Assembly: GCA_030427065.1 (NCBI GenBank)
Contig: JAUHWU010000005.1
Coordinates: 1-54,473, forward strand
Length of the DNA: 54,473 nt
DNA from: Gammaproteobacteria bacterium
Lineage (GTDB): Bacteria; Pseudomonadota; Gammaproteobacteria; Pseudomonadales; Pseudohongiellaceae
Direction: 5' to 3'
Shown here in pieces: positions 6,555-15,681 of this stretch. Position 1 is the first letter of the stretch; each line of letters begins with the position of its first letter. Below the pieces are notes generated by a model. It did not search any database. It had not been told where the DNA came from and saw only the letters and a program-made list of their open reading frames with translations. A program made the translations under genes and the position numbers.

Positions 6555-8750
6555 ATGATCCGCATTCGTTTAATCCCGTTTTTTCTCTTACTGTCAGGAT
6601 TGGTCGGCTGTTCTCCGGCAGATAATGAAACATCCCAGACTTCCATACAAAGTGATGCCTCCACTTCTTCAAGTGCAGAAGTTGTTGTAGCAGGTTCAGC
6701 TGCCAATGTTTCCCGGCAGCGATTACTTGATGCTGAAAATGAGCCCGGTCAATGGATGATGGTTGGTGGAACTTATGATGAAAGACATCATAGCCCTCTG
6801 GATGAAATTAATCGAGACAATGTCAGCGAACTCAATCTGGCCTGGTATGCCGATTATGATGTCAATCTGAGTCAGCAGGGCACTCCCCTTTATATAGACG
6901 GCGTTATCTACGTTTCTACCGCCTGGAGCATGGTCAATGCTTTTGATGCCAGAACCGGCGAATTGCTCTGGCACTATGATCCCCAGACCAATCGGGAAAT
7001 TGTTACTAAAGTCTGCTGCGGGATTGTGAATCGGGGAATTGCAGCCTACGAAGGCAAAATTTATCTCGGTACTCTGGATGGCTATATCGTTGCAATTAAT
7101 GCCGATACTGGTGAAGAAGAGTGGCGCAAGCTTACCGTTGATCCCGATGCTCAATACACCATTACCAGTGCGCCTCGAATCATCAAGGGTCAGGTTCTGA
7201 TCGGCAATTCCGGTAGTGAAAAGACTGCGCGGGGTTATCTTGGTGCCTACGATGCAGAAACTGGCGAAGACCTTTGGCGTGTGTATACGGTGCCTGGCAA
7301 TCCGGAGCTTGGCTTTGAAACACCACAAATGGAAATGGCGGCAGCTACCTGGAGTGGTCAATGGTGGGAACTCGGTGGCGGTGGCACAGTCTGGGACGCC
7401 ATTGTCTATGACGAGCTGAATGACCTGGTGATCTTCGGTACCGGTAACGGCACGCCCTGGGACCAGCGCGCACGTGATCCTGAAGGCGGCGATAATCTGT
7501 TTGTTGCTTCCATTCTCGCTGTAGATGCTGATACCGGTGAATATGCCTGGCATTATCAGACTACCCCAGGTGATACCTGGGACTATGACGCCATGAGCCC
7601 AATGATGCTGCTCGATCTTGAAGTGGATGGTGAAGAGCGTCATGTGGTAGTGCAACCAAACAAGAACGGTTTCTTTTACATGCTGGATGCTGGTACCGGA
7701 GAACTGTTGCGCGGTTACCCGTTTACCGAAGTTAACTGGGCCACTGGCATTGATATGGTTACAGGTCGCCCTATAGAAGTGCCTGAAGCCCGCTATGATT
7801 TTGAAAACATCTATAATCTTGCTCCGGGGGTTCAGGGAGGTCATGGCTGGCATGCCAATGCCTGGAATCCGGAAACCGGCTATATTTATATCGCCACTCA
7901 GCGTGCCTACTTTGCGATGCAAAGTGACGCCAACTTCACGCCTAATCCCGCAGGTAATAATCTGGCGATTAATATGGGTGCCAATTTCACCTATTACCGT
8001 GATAACCCCGATGCGCCCAGAGAATTTGTGGGCTACGTTTCAGCTTGGGATCCCGTCACTGGAGAGGAAATCTGGCGCGGTGAGGAAAATGAAGGCCCTA
8101 CCGGAGGCGTGCTCAGCACCGGGGGTGGGCTGGTATTCTCGGGTGGTGGTAATAACACCAATGAATTCCGTGCCTACGACACCGTTAGCGGAGAAAAACT
8201 CTGGTCGTTTGATACCCAGACTGGCATGGTGGCAGCGCCAATAACCTTTGAGCTGGATGGCAAGCAATATATTGCCGCCAGTGTCGGGATTAATCAGGCG
8301 GGGAATTATTTTGCGCCTAATTATTCAAGGCTTCTGGTTTTCGGCCTGGGTGGTGATGCGCAACTGCCACAGCCTCTGAGCTATACCCCAAGGGAGCTGA
8401 ATCCGCCTGCACTGACTGCGTCACAGGATGTGGTTGCTAGCGGAGGGCAGCTTTATGGTCAATACTGTTCTGTCTGTCATGGTATTGGTGGTCAGCAACG
8501 TGGTGCCAATTTTCCCAACCTGATGGTGTCACCAATGCTGCACAGTCAGGATGCCTTTGATCAGGTCGTCCTGGAAGGCATCAGAGCTGACAAGGGTATG
8601 GTGTCTTTTGCAGATCAGTTCGGTGATGAAGAGAGTGAGGCAATTCGCTGGTTTATTGTTGCTCAGGCAATAGATGCTGTGAATGCCACACCACTTGCTC
8701 CGCCGCAGGATGTGGATGTACCGGAAGATCTGCATACAGATGAAGAGTAA
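6555..8750 (+). CDS. PQQ-dependent alcohol dehydrogenase with C-terminal cytochrome c (lipoprotein)
   Basis: A 731-residue quinohaemoprotein that should oxidise an alcohol in the periplasm and pass electrons from PQQ to its own haem c. The ATG at 6555 follows AGGGGG and opens a lipoprotein signal peptide with lipobox LVGC (Cys19). The beta-propeller (about 45-600) carries the adjacent-cysteine pair Cys154-Cys155 and the catalytic Asp343 in 'TWDYDAMSP'. Asp345, two residues on, is the extra acid found in lanthanide-dependent methanol and ethanol dehydrogenases, but it also occurs in some other PQQ enzymes such as glucose dehydrogenase. The cytochrome domain has CSVCH (638-642) and Met682 as likely axial ligand. 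No pqq synthesis genes are nearby, so the cofactor must come from elsewhere. It is monocistronic with its own terminator. Confidence 0.92.
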   Translation: MIRIRLIPFFLLLSGLVGCSPADNETSQTSIQSDASTSSSAEVVVAGSAANVSRQRLLDAENEPGQWMMVGGTYDERHHSPLDEINRDNVSELNLAWYADYDVNLSQQGTPLYIDGVIYVSTAWSMVNAFDARTGELLWHYDPQTNREIVTKVCCGIVNRGIAAYEGKIYLGTLDGYIVAINADTGEEEWRKLTVDPDAQYTITSAPRIIKGQVLIGNSGSEKTARGYLGAYDAETGEDLWRVYTVPGNPELGFETPQMEMAAATWSGQWWELGGGGTVWDAIVYDELNDLVIFGTGNGTPWDQRARDPEGGDNLFVASILAVDADTGEYAWHYQTTPGDTWDYDAMSPMMLLDLEVDGEERHVVVQPNKNGFFYMLDAGTGELLRGYPFTEVNWATGIDMVTGRPIEVPEARYDFENIYNLAPGVQGGHGWHANAWNPETGYIYIATQRAYFAMQSDANFTPNPAGNNLAINMGANFTYYRDNPDAPREFVGYVSAWDPVTGEEIWRGEENEGPTGGVLSTGGGLVFSGGGNNTNEFRAYDTVSGEKLWSFDTQTGMVAAPITFELDGKQYIAASVGINQAGNYFAPNYSRLLVFGLGGDAQLPQPLSYTPRELNPPALTASQDVVASGGQLYGQYCSVCHGIGGQQRGANFPNLMVSPMLHSQDAFDQVVLEGIRADKGMVSFADQFGDEESEAIRWFIVAQAIDAVNATPLAPPQDVDVPEDLHTDEE

Positions 8751-8794
8751 AAGAAAAAAGTAAATAAAGAGTAAAGTCATCAATTCTCCAAAAG

Positions 8795-8826
8795 CACCGG
8801 CCCCTTAGGGAAGTCGGTGTTTTTTG
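8795..8826 (+). terminator. Terminator after the PQQ-dehydrogenase gene
   Basis: CACCG (8795-8799) pairs with CGGTG (8815-8819), with further pairing inside, and T6 follows. It lies 45 bp after the stop codon. Confidence 0.75.
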
Positions 8827-9042
8827 TCCGCAATAAACACCTGCTGGATTTGATCCAGGGCAACTGCCCCAGGTAGCCGATCACATAAAATCCCCCACTG
8901 GAATAACCATTTGGCGAAAGTGGTTATAGTGGACAATGTCCTGTTTCTCCCTCAAAATTCGAAAGCTAGGGGGAATATCCACATTTCTTGAGGATTTCGC
9001 TTGTAAAGTCGATTTAATATCCATAACCGTGGCACCTTGAGT

Positions 9043-11478
9043 ATGTTTACGAATCTACGCACAGTATTTTTACCGGTTTTACTGACATCCGGCCTTTGTA
9101 TTCCCGTGACAGCCTGGTCTGCCAGCAGTTCTGAGCAATGGCAGGTGATTGAGGAATATTGTTACCAATGTCATAACGATGAGGACTGGGCGGGAAGTGT
9201 TGCTTTTAATCTGATGTCTTCAGATGAAGTTGCTCATGAAGCAGAAGTCTTCGAAGAGGCCATCAGGCGTCTGAAAGGTGGTCATATGCCTCCCCCCGGA
9301 GCGGAAAGGCCCGAAGAGTCTGAATTGAAGAAGCTTGTCTCCTGGCTAGAAAACACGCTGGATTCCGCCGCACCGTCGGCAATAGTCGGTAATGTTCCAT
9401 TACGGCGCTTGAATCGTCGAGAGTATGAAAACGCAATCCGTGATTTGCTGGGCATGGAAATCGATGCTACGGCCTTGTTACCAGCAGATGATCTTGAAGG
9501 TGGCTTTGATAATAATGCCGAAGCACTTCAGGTATCGCCAGCATTTATTGACCAGTATCTGAATGCTGCCAGAACGGTTGCCCATAATGCTATCGGTGAT
9601 CGTCGTCCCATTCCTGTTATGGAAACCTATGGCAGCGAAGCAGATATGATTATTTCTTTGCCGGCCAGAGGCACGCCGGGTACAGGTGTCCAGCAGAACC
9701 ATATGGCGGGTATGCCATTCGGGACACGCGGTGGAATGAGTATTCGTTATAACTTCATGGCTGATGGGGAGTATGAGCTGAATATCGGCGATTTGGCTCT
9801 GGGCAGGGAAGTGCCTAATATGGAATTCAAAAATACCGTGGTAGCACTGCTTGATGGAAAAGAGTTTTTCCGCACAGAGTTGGGTGGTGATGAAGATCAT
9901 GAGGCCATCGACCAGGAACAGGCTGATGCAGTATCAAGTATCAATCTGCGTCTGAAAGGTATTCGATTTAATGCAACAGCCGGACAACACATAGTCACGG
10001 TGACTTTTCTGCATCGCAGTTTTGCCGAAAGTGATGAGCGGGAGCCCGCTTTGGCAATGGAAGGTGGTCAGAGCAGGATTCATAAGCTGCATGCATTGCA
10101 GGTTCGTGGGCCGCTGAAAGTAACTGGTATGAGCGAATCGGAACCGCGTAAACGTATTTTTGTCTGCTATCCCAGAGAAACCGCTGAAGAAAAAGCCTGT
10201 GCAACTGAAATCATCACCAATCTGGCGGAGCGCGCATTTCGTCGTCCGCTGGAGCCCGAAGATCTGGATAGCCTGGTGGCCTTCTTTGAAAGCAGCAGAC
10301 AATCCCAGGATTTCGAAGCCAGTATTAAGGAAGCGCTTAGCGCCATTCTGGTTAGCCCCCATTTCATTTATCGCGCCGAAGTGGGCCCGAAAGAGGGCGG
10401 GAGTATTTTGTTGTCAGACCTGGAACTGGCTTCACGCCTGTCGTTTTTCCTGTGGAGTAGTTTGCCCGATGAAGAATTACTCACCCTGGCAAGTGAAAAC
10501 AAACTCAGTGACCCTGATGTGCTTAATGCCCAGATTTCAAGGATGCTTGCCGATGACAGGGCTAAAACACTGGTGGATGACTTTGCCTTTCAGTGGCTGA
10601 ACCTTGCCAAGCTGGATGAAATTTCGCCAAACGGACGTCTGTTTCGCTATGCCAGCCGTTTCCTTGATCCAAGACCTATGTTCAAGCAGGAACTGAGCCT
10701 GTTCATTGACAGTATATTGCGCAGTGATCAGTCTGTAGTGAGACTGCTTGATGCCGATTATACTTACCTTAACGAGCGACTGGCTGCCCATTACGGCATT
10801 GAAGATGTTAAGGGTAGTGCCTTCCGCAAAGTAACACTGGAAGATGAATACCGTAAAGGATTGCTGGGCAAGGGAGCCATTCTGATGCTTACCGCCAACC
10901 CCAACAGGACTTCTCCGGTGTTGAGAGGGGCCTGGATTCTGGAGAGACTTCTGGCATCACCACCACCGCCACCGCCACCTAATGTGGAAACTGACTTATC
11001 GCAGAAACCCGGTCAGGCTCCCAAGACTCTCAGAGCGAGGCTGGAGCAGCATCGCGCGAATCCAAGTTGCTACTCATGTCATGGCGTTCTCGATCCGCTT
11101 GGTTTTGCACTTGAAAATTTCAACACCGTTGGACAGTTCCAGGAATATGATCTGGACACGCTTTCGATGATCGACGCATCAGGTGTTCTTCCCGATGGCA
11201 CCCGGATCACCAGCCCTGAAGATCTGGTGAGCGCACTTGTTGCCCGCTCGGATCAGTTTGTCGAGTCGCTGACTGAACATTTGATGACCTATGCGCTGGG
11301 CAGACTGGTGGATTATCGGGATATGCCAACAGTAAGAAAAATTGTGCGGGCATCAGAAAAGGAAGATTATAGTTTTCAATCCATTGTTTTTAATATTGTG
11401 AGCAGCGATGCTTTCCGTATGCGAGAGAGTATGCTTAGCGCGAATGAAGCAGAAAATCAGCAACAGGTATCACTTTAA
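9043..11478 (+). CDS. DUF1592-type secreted cytochrome c protein (DUF1587/1595/1592/1588/1585)
   Basis: An 811-residue exported protein with two haem c motifs, CYQCH (40-44) right after the signal peptide and CYSCH (676-680). Domain order by recognition: cytochrome, DUF1587 ('LRRLNRREYENAIRDLLGM'), DUF1595 ('AFRRPLEPEDLD'), DUF1592 ('SFFLWSSLPDEELL'), DUF1588 (proline run near 640, then 'HRANPSCYSCHG') and DUF1585 at the C-terminus. This is the Planctomycete-type cytochrome architecture, also found in some gammaproteobacteria. A periplasmic redox role is likely but the substrate is unknown. Family members usually sit beside a DUF1552 gene, as here (36 bp downstream). The ATG at 9043 is used. 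A TTG at 9037 is the alternative, and no strong ribosome binding site is seen. Confidence 0.88.
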   Translation: MFTNLRTVFLPVLLTSGLCIPVTAWSASSSEQWQVIEEYCYQCHNDEDWAGSVAFNLMSSDEVAHEAEVFEEAIRRLKGGHMPPPGAERPEESELKKLVSWLENTLDSAAPSAIVGNVPLRRLNRREYENAIRDLLGMEIDATALLPADDLEGGFDNNAEALQVSPAFIDQYLNAARTVAHNAIGDRRPIPVMETYGSEADMIISLPARGTPGTGVQQNHMAGMPFGTRGGMSIRYNFMADGEYELNIGDLALGREVPNMEFKNTVVALLDGKEFFRTELGGDEDHEAIDQEQADAVSSINLRLKGIRFNATAGQHIVTVTFLHRSFAESDEREPALAMEGGQSRIHKLHALQVRGPLKVTGMSESEPRKRIFVCYPRETAEEKACATEIITNLAERAFRRPLEPEDLDSLVAFFESSRQSQDFEASIKEALSAILVSPHFIYRAEVGPKEGGSILLSDLELASRLSFFLWSSLPDEELLTLASENKLSDPDVLNAQISRMLADDRAKTLVDDFAFQWLNLAKLDEISPNGRLFRYASRFLDPRPMFKQELSLFIDSILRSDQSVVRLLDADYTYLNERLAAHYGIEDVKGSAFRKVTLEDEYRKGLLGKGAILMLTANPNRTSPVLRGAWILERLLASPPPPPPPNVETDLSQKPGQAPKTLRARLEQHRANPSCYSCHGVLDPLGFALENFNTVGQFQEYDLDTLSMIDASGVLPDGTRITSPEDLVSALVARSDQFVESLTEHLMTYALGRLVDYRDMPTVRKIVRASEKEDYSFQSIVFNIVSSDAFRMRESMLSANEAENQQQVSL

Positions 11479-11514
11479 TTACTCTTTAAATTTTAAAGAA
11501 AACAGGAAACGACC

Positions 11515-12786
11515 ATGTTTATCAGCAAAAAACATCTTTCACGTAGAACATTCTTGAGAGGGACAGGGGCGTCTATCGCCCTGCCAATGCTGGATGCGAT
11601 GACGCCTGCTCTGGCTCAGCCTGTCAATGGCTATGCTCGCATGGGATTTATCTATTTTCCCCATGGCGCTGTTGAGCATGAATGGGCGCCGAAACAGACT
11701 GGTACAGATTTCGAGTATTCAAGAATCCTTCAGCCACTGCAGTCACTTCACGATCATGTAACAGTGGTAAGCGGCTTGCGTAACAAGAGTGCTGAAGGTG
11801 GGCCAGCGCCTCATTCGGTTACTGAGCAAACCTGGTTGTCATGTGTCGCACCGGGTGATCGGGACAGGGATCCGGCAAGCATTAAAGGCATGACGGCTGA
11901 CCAGATTGCAGCCAGAATAATTGGCCAGTCAACACCGTTACCTTCACTGGAATTATGCGGGGAGCCCGGTGGCGCAATCAATTATCGAACCCCTCAGCAG
12001 TCCCTGCCACTGGAAAGCAACCCGCGTAAGGTCTTCTATACCATGTTTGGTCAGGGTGACACTTATGATGAGCGCATCCAGATTCTTGATCAGTCCCGCA
12101 GCCTTCTGGATTATGTGCGTGAATCCACCGCCAGCCTGAATCGCAAACTGAGCGCAGCTGACCAGATACGTGTATCTGATTATCTGGACTCTGTGCGTGA
12201 AGTGGAAACCCGAATCCAGAAACTGGAAGAAGGCGCCCGTGAGCTTACTGGTTTGCCGGATGCGCCACTGGGGCCGCCTGATGACTTTACCGAGTTACTG
12301 GATATCCAGTTTGAAATGATCGCACTGGCTTTCCAGAATGATCAGACCCGTGTTGCTTCCATGCGTATGATAAAGGAAGCCAGCATGCGCGTATTTGACA
12401 ACCTGGGCATTGCCGAATCCTTCCATCCTCTTTCTCATCATCAGGAAGACCCGGTCAAATGGGAGTTGCTGGTACGTATTCAACGCCACCAGACTGAGCG
12501 TGCAGCCAGATTTGCGCAACGTCTCAAGGAAATGGAAGATGTCGACGGCAGTATTCTCGACAACTCCATCATTCTGTTTGGCAGCAATATGGGCAACAGC
12601 GATGTGCACGGCGCCGACCACTTACCTTCTGTGTTGATTGGTAAAGGAGGCGGTATCAAGGGAGGACAGCACTTGCACTATCCCCAGGATACGCCCCATG
12701 CAAACCTGATGCATACCATGCTGGACAGGGTAGGAGTGCAACTGGATGAATTTGCTGACAGCACGGGGCCCTTTGCGGAAGTTTGA
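11515..12786 (+). CDS. DUF1552 family protein, Tat-exported
   Basis: A 423-residue protein with a twin-arginine signal ('LSRRTFLRG', Arg10-Arg11) and hydrophobic stretch ending '...MTPALAQ'. Tat export means it folds, perhaps with a cofactor, before crossing the membrane. The body matches DUF1552 ('GFIYFPHGAVEHEWAP', 'VTVVSGLRNKSAEGG', 'SIILFGSNMGNSDVHGADHLPSVLIG'). The last block resembles the alkaline-phosphatase-like DUF1501 group, to which it may be distantly related. The function is unknown, but pairing with DUF1592 cytochromes is the family norm, so a periplasmic complex is plausible. It is the second gene of a four-gene operon, and the ankyrin gene starts one base after its stop. Confidence 0.9.
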   Translation: MFISKKHLSRRTFLRGTGASIALPMLDAMTPALAQPVNGYARMGFIYFPHGAVEHEWAPKQTGTDFEYSRILQPLQSLHDHVTVVSGLRNKSAEGGPAPHSVTEQTWLSCVAPGDRDRDPASIKGMTADQIAARIIGQSTPLPSLELCGEPGGAINYRTPQQSLPLESNPRKVFYTMFGQGDTYDERIQILDQSRSLLDYVRESTASLNRKLSAADQIRVSDYLDSVREVETRIQKLEEGARELTGLPDAPLGPPDDFTELLDIQFEMIALAFQNDQTRVASMRMIKEASMRVFDNLGIAESFHPLSHHQEDPVKWELLVRIQRHQTERAARFAQRLKEMEDVDGSILDNSIILFGSNMGNSDVHGADHLPSVLIGKGGGIKGGQHLHYPQDTPHANLMHTMLDRVGVQLDEFADSTGPFAEV

Positions 12787-12787
12787 T

Positions 12788-14350
12788 ATGGCGTTATTTC
12801 GATTTACTGGTAACGCCGCTGTTATGGTAATTACGTTGGCTGGCGCGACCTTATCGAGTGCGCAAAACTTTATCCCTCTGGAGGTGCCATCGCCTCTGGG
12901 AGACATGGTCCGTAAACTGGACGTCAATGAGCGTGGACCTGATGGCAGCACACCCCTGCAATGGGCGGTCTATGACCAGGATGTGGCAAAAGTACGGGAA
13001 CTGATTCGTGCCGGAGCTGATGTTAATGCAGCCAACAATTTCGGTGCCAATGCCATGCAGCTTGCTGCTGAAGTCGCCCATCGTGAAATCATGGATTTAT
13101 TGCTTGATGCAGGCGCCGATGCAGATTCTCCTAACCCGGAAGGCCAGACTGCCCTGATGCTGGTGGCGCGTACCGGCGATGTAGCTGCAGCAAAATTACT
13201 TATTAAGAATGGTGCCACTATTGATGCTCGCGAAAACTGGGGGCAGCAGACAGCACTTATGTGGGCTTCCGCCCGTCGCCATCCGGCGATGATGGAACTG
13301 CTGATTCGTGAAGGTGCGAATATCAATGCTATCTCCGCTGTGCGTGATTACAACAGTCATGTCACTGCGGAAGGGCGTGCCAAGCGTCTTGACAGTGGTG
13401 GGCTCTCGCCGTTGATGTTTGCTGTCCGTGAAAACTGTAAAGCCTGTGTTGAGCTGTTGATCGAAAATGATGTGGATCTGGACCTTACTGATCCGGATGG
13501 TGTTTCACCATTATTACTGGCGATCCTTAATGCCAATTGGGATATTGCCCGTGAACTGATTGAAGCCGGCGCTGATGTTCAACAGTGGGACAAGTTCGGT
13601 CAGGCTCCCTTGTTTGCAGTCACCGGCAACCGCAATGACTCAGGTCTTAAAGTAGACGGCATCCTGAATGAAACGGATGGTTTGACCATTGCCAGAATGT
13701 TACTGGATGCAGGTGCCGACCCGAATATGCAGTTGTTTTACCGTCCTGCCAAAGCGCGTGGTGGTCCCCTTTCCAGAGGAACCACTCCCTTGATTCGTGC
13801 TGCCAGTGGTGGTGATGTTGAGCTAATAAAGCTGCTGCTTGAATACGGTGCCGAGGCAGATATGCCCCAGGCTGACCTGCAAACACCGGTTTCTGCACTG
13901 GCTGGTGCCCGTGGCAATCAGGAGTCTCTGGTTGAGGGCTTGGCCCTCCTGGTTCAAGCCGGTGCCGACCTGAACTTGAGGGCAGTGCCACATCATCTGC
14001 AAAGAGCTCGTGGAGGAACGCCATTACATTATGCCGTTCGCGCAAGGAACGACCTGGTGGTTAAAGCACTGGTGGAAGCTGGCGCAGATATAGATGGCAA
14101 AGATATCGACGGACTCACTGCGCTGGATTATGCGGAGTCACGGGGACAAATTTCTTTTACGGCCACGCGCCAGCCACCAAATAAAAAAATGGTAGATTTA
14201 TTACGTAGCCTCGGTGCCAGTGAAGAACTGGATACAACACCATTCTGGCCCAATGTTGGACCACCGTTCTTTTATCCCTGGAATATCTTTCCTCTGGACC
14301 CGGAGGCAGAGCGTCACGCACTGGTACCTGGCTCCTTTGATCATCAGTAG
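12788..14350 (+). CDS. Exported ankyrin-repeat protein
   Basis: A 520-residue protein. The ATG at 12788 comes one base after the DUF1552 stop, giving translational coupling, and opens a signal peptide (cut near LSSAQNF). About nine or ten ankyrin repeats fill residues 55-490, seen as recurring 'G.TPL..A...G....V..LI.AGADVN' units, for example 'LQWAVYDQDVAKVRELI' and 'LLLDAGADADSPN'. A longer insert before the seventh repeat carries 'PAKARGGPLSRGTTPL'. Ankyrin solenoids bind proteins. In the periplasm this one may scaffold the DUF1592 cytochrome, the DUF1552 protein and the downstream Tat protein, which is inference from the operon. The C-terminal tail is aromatic and proline-rich ('FWPNVGPPFFYPW'). 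Confidence 0.88.
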   Translation: MALFRFTGNAAVMVITLAGATLSSAQNFIPLEVPSPLGDMVRKLDVNERGPDGSTPLQWAVYDQDVAKVRELIRAGADVNAANNFGANAMQLAAEVAHREIMDLLLDAGADADSPNPEGQTALMLVARTGDVAAAKLLIKNGATIDARENWGQQTALMWASARRHPAMMELLIREGANINAISAVRDYNSHVTAEGRAKRLDSGGLSPLMFAVRENCKACVELLIENDVDLDLTDPDGVSPLLLAILNANWDIARELIEAGADVQQWDKFGQAPLFAVTGNRNDSGLKVDGILNETDGLTIARMLLDAGADPNMQLFYRPAKARGGPLSRGTTPLIRAASGGDVELIKLLLEYGAEADMPQADLQTPVSALAGARGNQESLVEGLALLVQAGADLNLRAVPHHLQRARGGTPLHYAVRARNDLVVKALVEAGADIDGKDIDGLTALDYAESRGQISFTATRQPPNKKMVDLLRSLGASEELDTTPFWPNVGPPFFYPWNIFPLDPEAERHALVPGSFDHQ

Positions 14351-14360
14351 TAAAATAATA

Positions 14361-15305
14361 ATGAAAATAGATTATTCTCGCAGGATTTTCCTCAATAAAA
14401 GCACTCGTGCCATTGGCGCTGCTACTGTTGGTGGTCTGCTTTCTCCTCTGACTACAGGAGTCAGTGCCCAGCCCGTAGAAACCGAAATTATCCAGGTTGA
14501 ATTAGGCTATGCCTGGGTATTACAAGGGGCGGGATGCAATGTGTTTACAATACCCGGCATGAATGAAAACGGCGCCCTGATGGTCGATGGCGGGCTGGCA
14601 CAACACTCCGATTCCTTGCTTGATGCGGTCTATAACACTATAGGGCAGGATCGAATTCATACCCTTATCAATACCCATTGGCATCCTGAGCAGACAGGCT
14701 CAAATGAACGCCTGGGCGCGGAAGGTGCTGAAATCATAGCCCACGAGAAAACATCAATGTTTCTCAGGAATTCGGTCATGTCGTCACTGTATGAAGGACG
14801 TTATGGACCTTTGGCTGACGCAGGGCTTCCCACAAAAACCATTAAAAATACCGGCTCCATGAAATTTGCCGGTCAGGAAATTATTTACGGCTATTTACCC
14901 GCCGCACACTCTGATTCAGATATTTTTCTGTATTTCCCGATGCTTGATACCCTGGTAGCTGGTGGCCCGGTGACAGCAGGGCAGTGGCCGATTCTGGATA
15001 TCAGACATGGCTCATGGATGGGTGGCCTGTTGAAGGCTTATGAAACGCTAGGCTCTGTAGTCAGTTCAGACACAGTGGTGATACCTGCTCATGGACCAAT
15101 TATCAGTGGTACGGAAATTCTACGTATGCGCGCCATGTATACGAATCTGCATCTGGATCTGGCTGAGCAATTGAATTTAGGGATGGGGCCAAAAGATATC
15201 GTGAATATGGGATTGCTTGATCCGTATATTGATGATTTTGGCGATCCAACGCAATTCCTTGATCATGCCCATCGAAGCCTGCAACAGGCTTATGTTCCTG
15301 ATTGA
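14361..15305 (+). CDS. Tat-exported metallo-beta-lactamase-fold protein with altered metal site
   Basis: A 314-residue protein, 10 bp after the ankyrin gene. The signal peptide has twin arginines (Arg7-Arg8 in 'SRRIFLNKS'), suggesting Tat export. The MBL-fold landmarks are 'NTHWHPEQTGSN' (His106, His108), His183 in 'AAHSDSD' and His244 in 'PAHGPI'. The usual HxHxDH motif reads His-Trp-His-Pro-Glu-Gln, so the two metal-2 ligands Asp and His are Glu110 and Gln111. Metal site 1 looks intact and site 2 is altered, which suggests a mononuclear enzyme or a binding protein. It resembles the broad MBL hydrolase group near quinoprotein relay proteins (SoxH-like), but the substrate is unknown. The ATG at 14361 excludes upstream codons that overlap the ankyrin gene. 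Confidence 0.85.
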   Translation: MKIDYSRRIFLNKSTRAIGAATVGGLLSPLTTGVSAQPVETEIIQVELGYAWVLQGAGCNVFTIPGMNENGALMVDGGLAQHSDSLLDAVYNTIGQDRIHTLINTHWHPEQTGSNERLGAEGAEIIAHEKTSMFLRNSVMSSLYEGRYGPLADAGLPTKTIKNTGSMKFAGQEIIYGYLPAAHSDSDIFLYFPMLDTLVAGGPVTAGQWPILDIRHGSWMGGLLKAYETLGSVVSSDTVVIPAHGPIISGTEILRMRAMYTNLHLDLAEQLNLGMGPKDIVNMGLLDPYIDDFGDPTQFLDHAHRSLQQAYVPD

Positions 15306-15681
15306 ACAATAAGAGTATAAAACGCAGGCAGTTACTGCTTTGAATCGTTGTTTTATAACTATTTCTCATTTTCAGTCCCTTCGGAGTTGTGAGCTTCTTC
15401 ACGTTTTTTGTAAATTCTCCAGCTGCAATGTCCATTATGAAGGGCTGATCACGCCAATTAATGCGCAACTGGAATACCCTCGTGGGTGACAGTAACTCCT
15501 TGTTATTTCCTGAAAAAAAATCTGGCTGGTATGGCTCAGTTCAAGATTAAGGGCCTGATAGTGATCCTGGGCGCTGGTTGTGCTGGATTAAAACAGGAAT
15601 TTTTCAGGTTGAAGGGTGTAAATTAGATGTAATAATACATACTAATAGTCCCTAACAAGTTACTGTAATAAATAGGTTTTT
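15306..15681. other. 376-bp intergenic region, possible gene remnant on minus strand
   Basis: There is no intact gene. On the minus strand two open segments join across an A8 run (about 15513-15520) to read 'DHYQALNLELSHTSQIFF' then 'SGNNKELLSPTRVFQLRI' and 'NWRDQPFIMDIAAGEF', which looks more protein-like than chance. It has no start codon, is preceded by stops and runs into the 3' end of the MBL gene, so it is at best a remnant. The right end, AT-rich before fimT at 15682, should hold the pilin operon promoter, but I cannot fix its boxes. Confidence 0.3.

Noticed and set aside
6723..7922. Long minus-strand open frame (399 codons) opposite the PQQ-dehydrogenase
   Set aside because: It is the antisense shadow of a well-supported gene, with no recognisable domain.
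15103..15468. 121-codon minus-strand open frame
   Set aside because: Most of it is antisense to the MBL-fold gene end. Only the part beyond 15306 is mentioned as a possible remnant.
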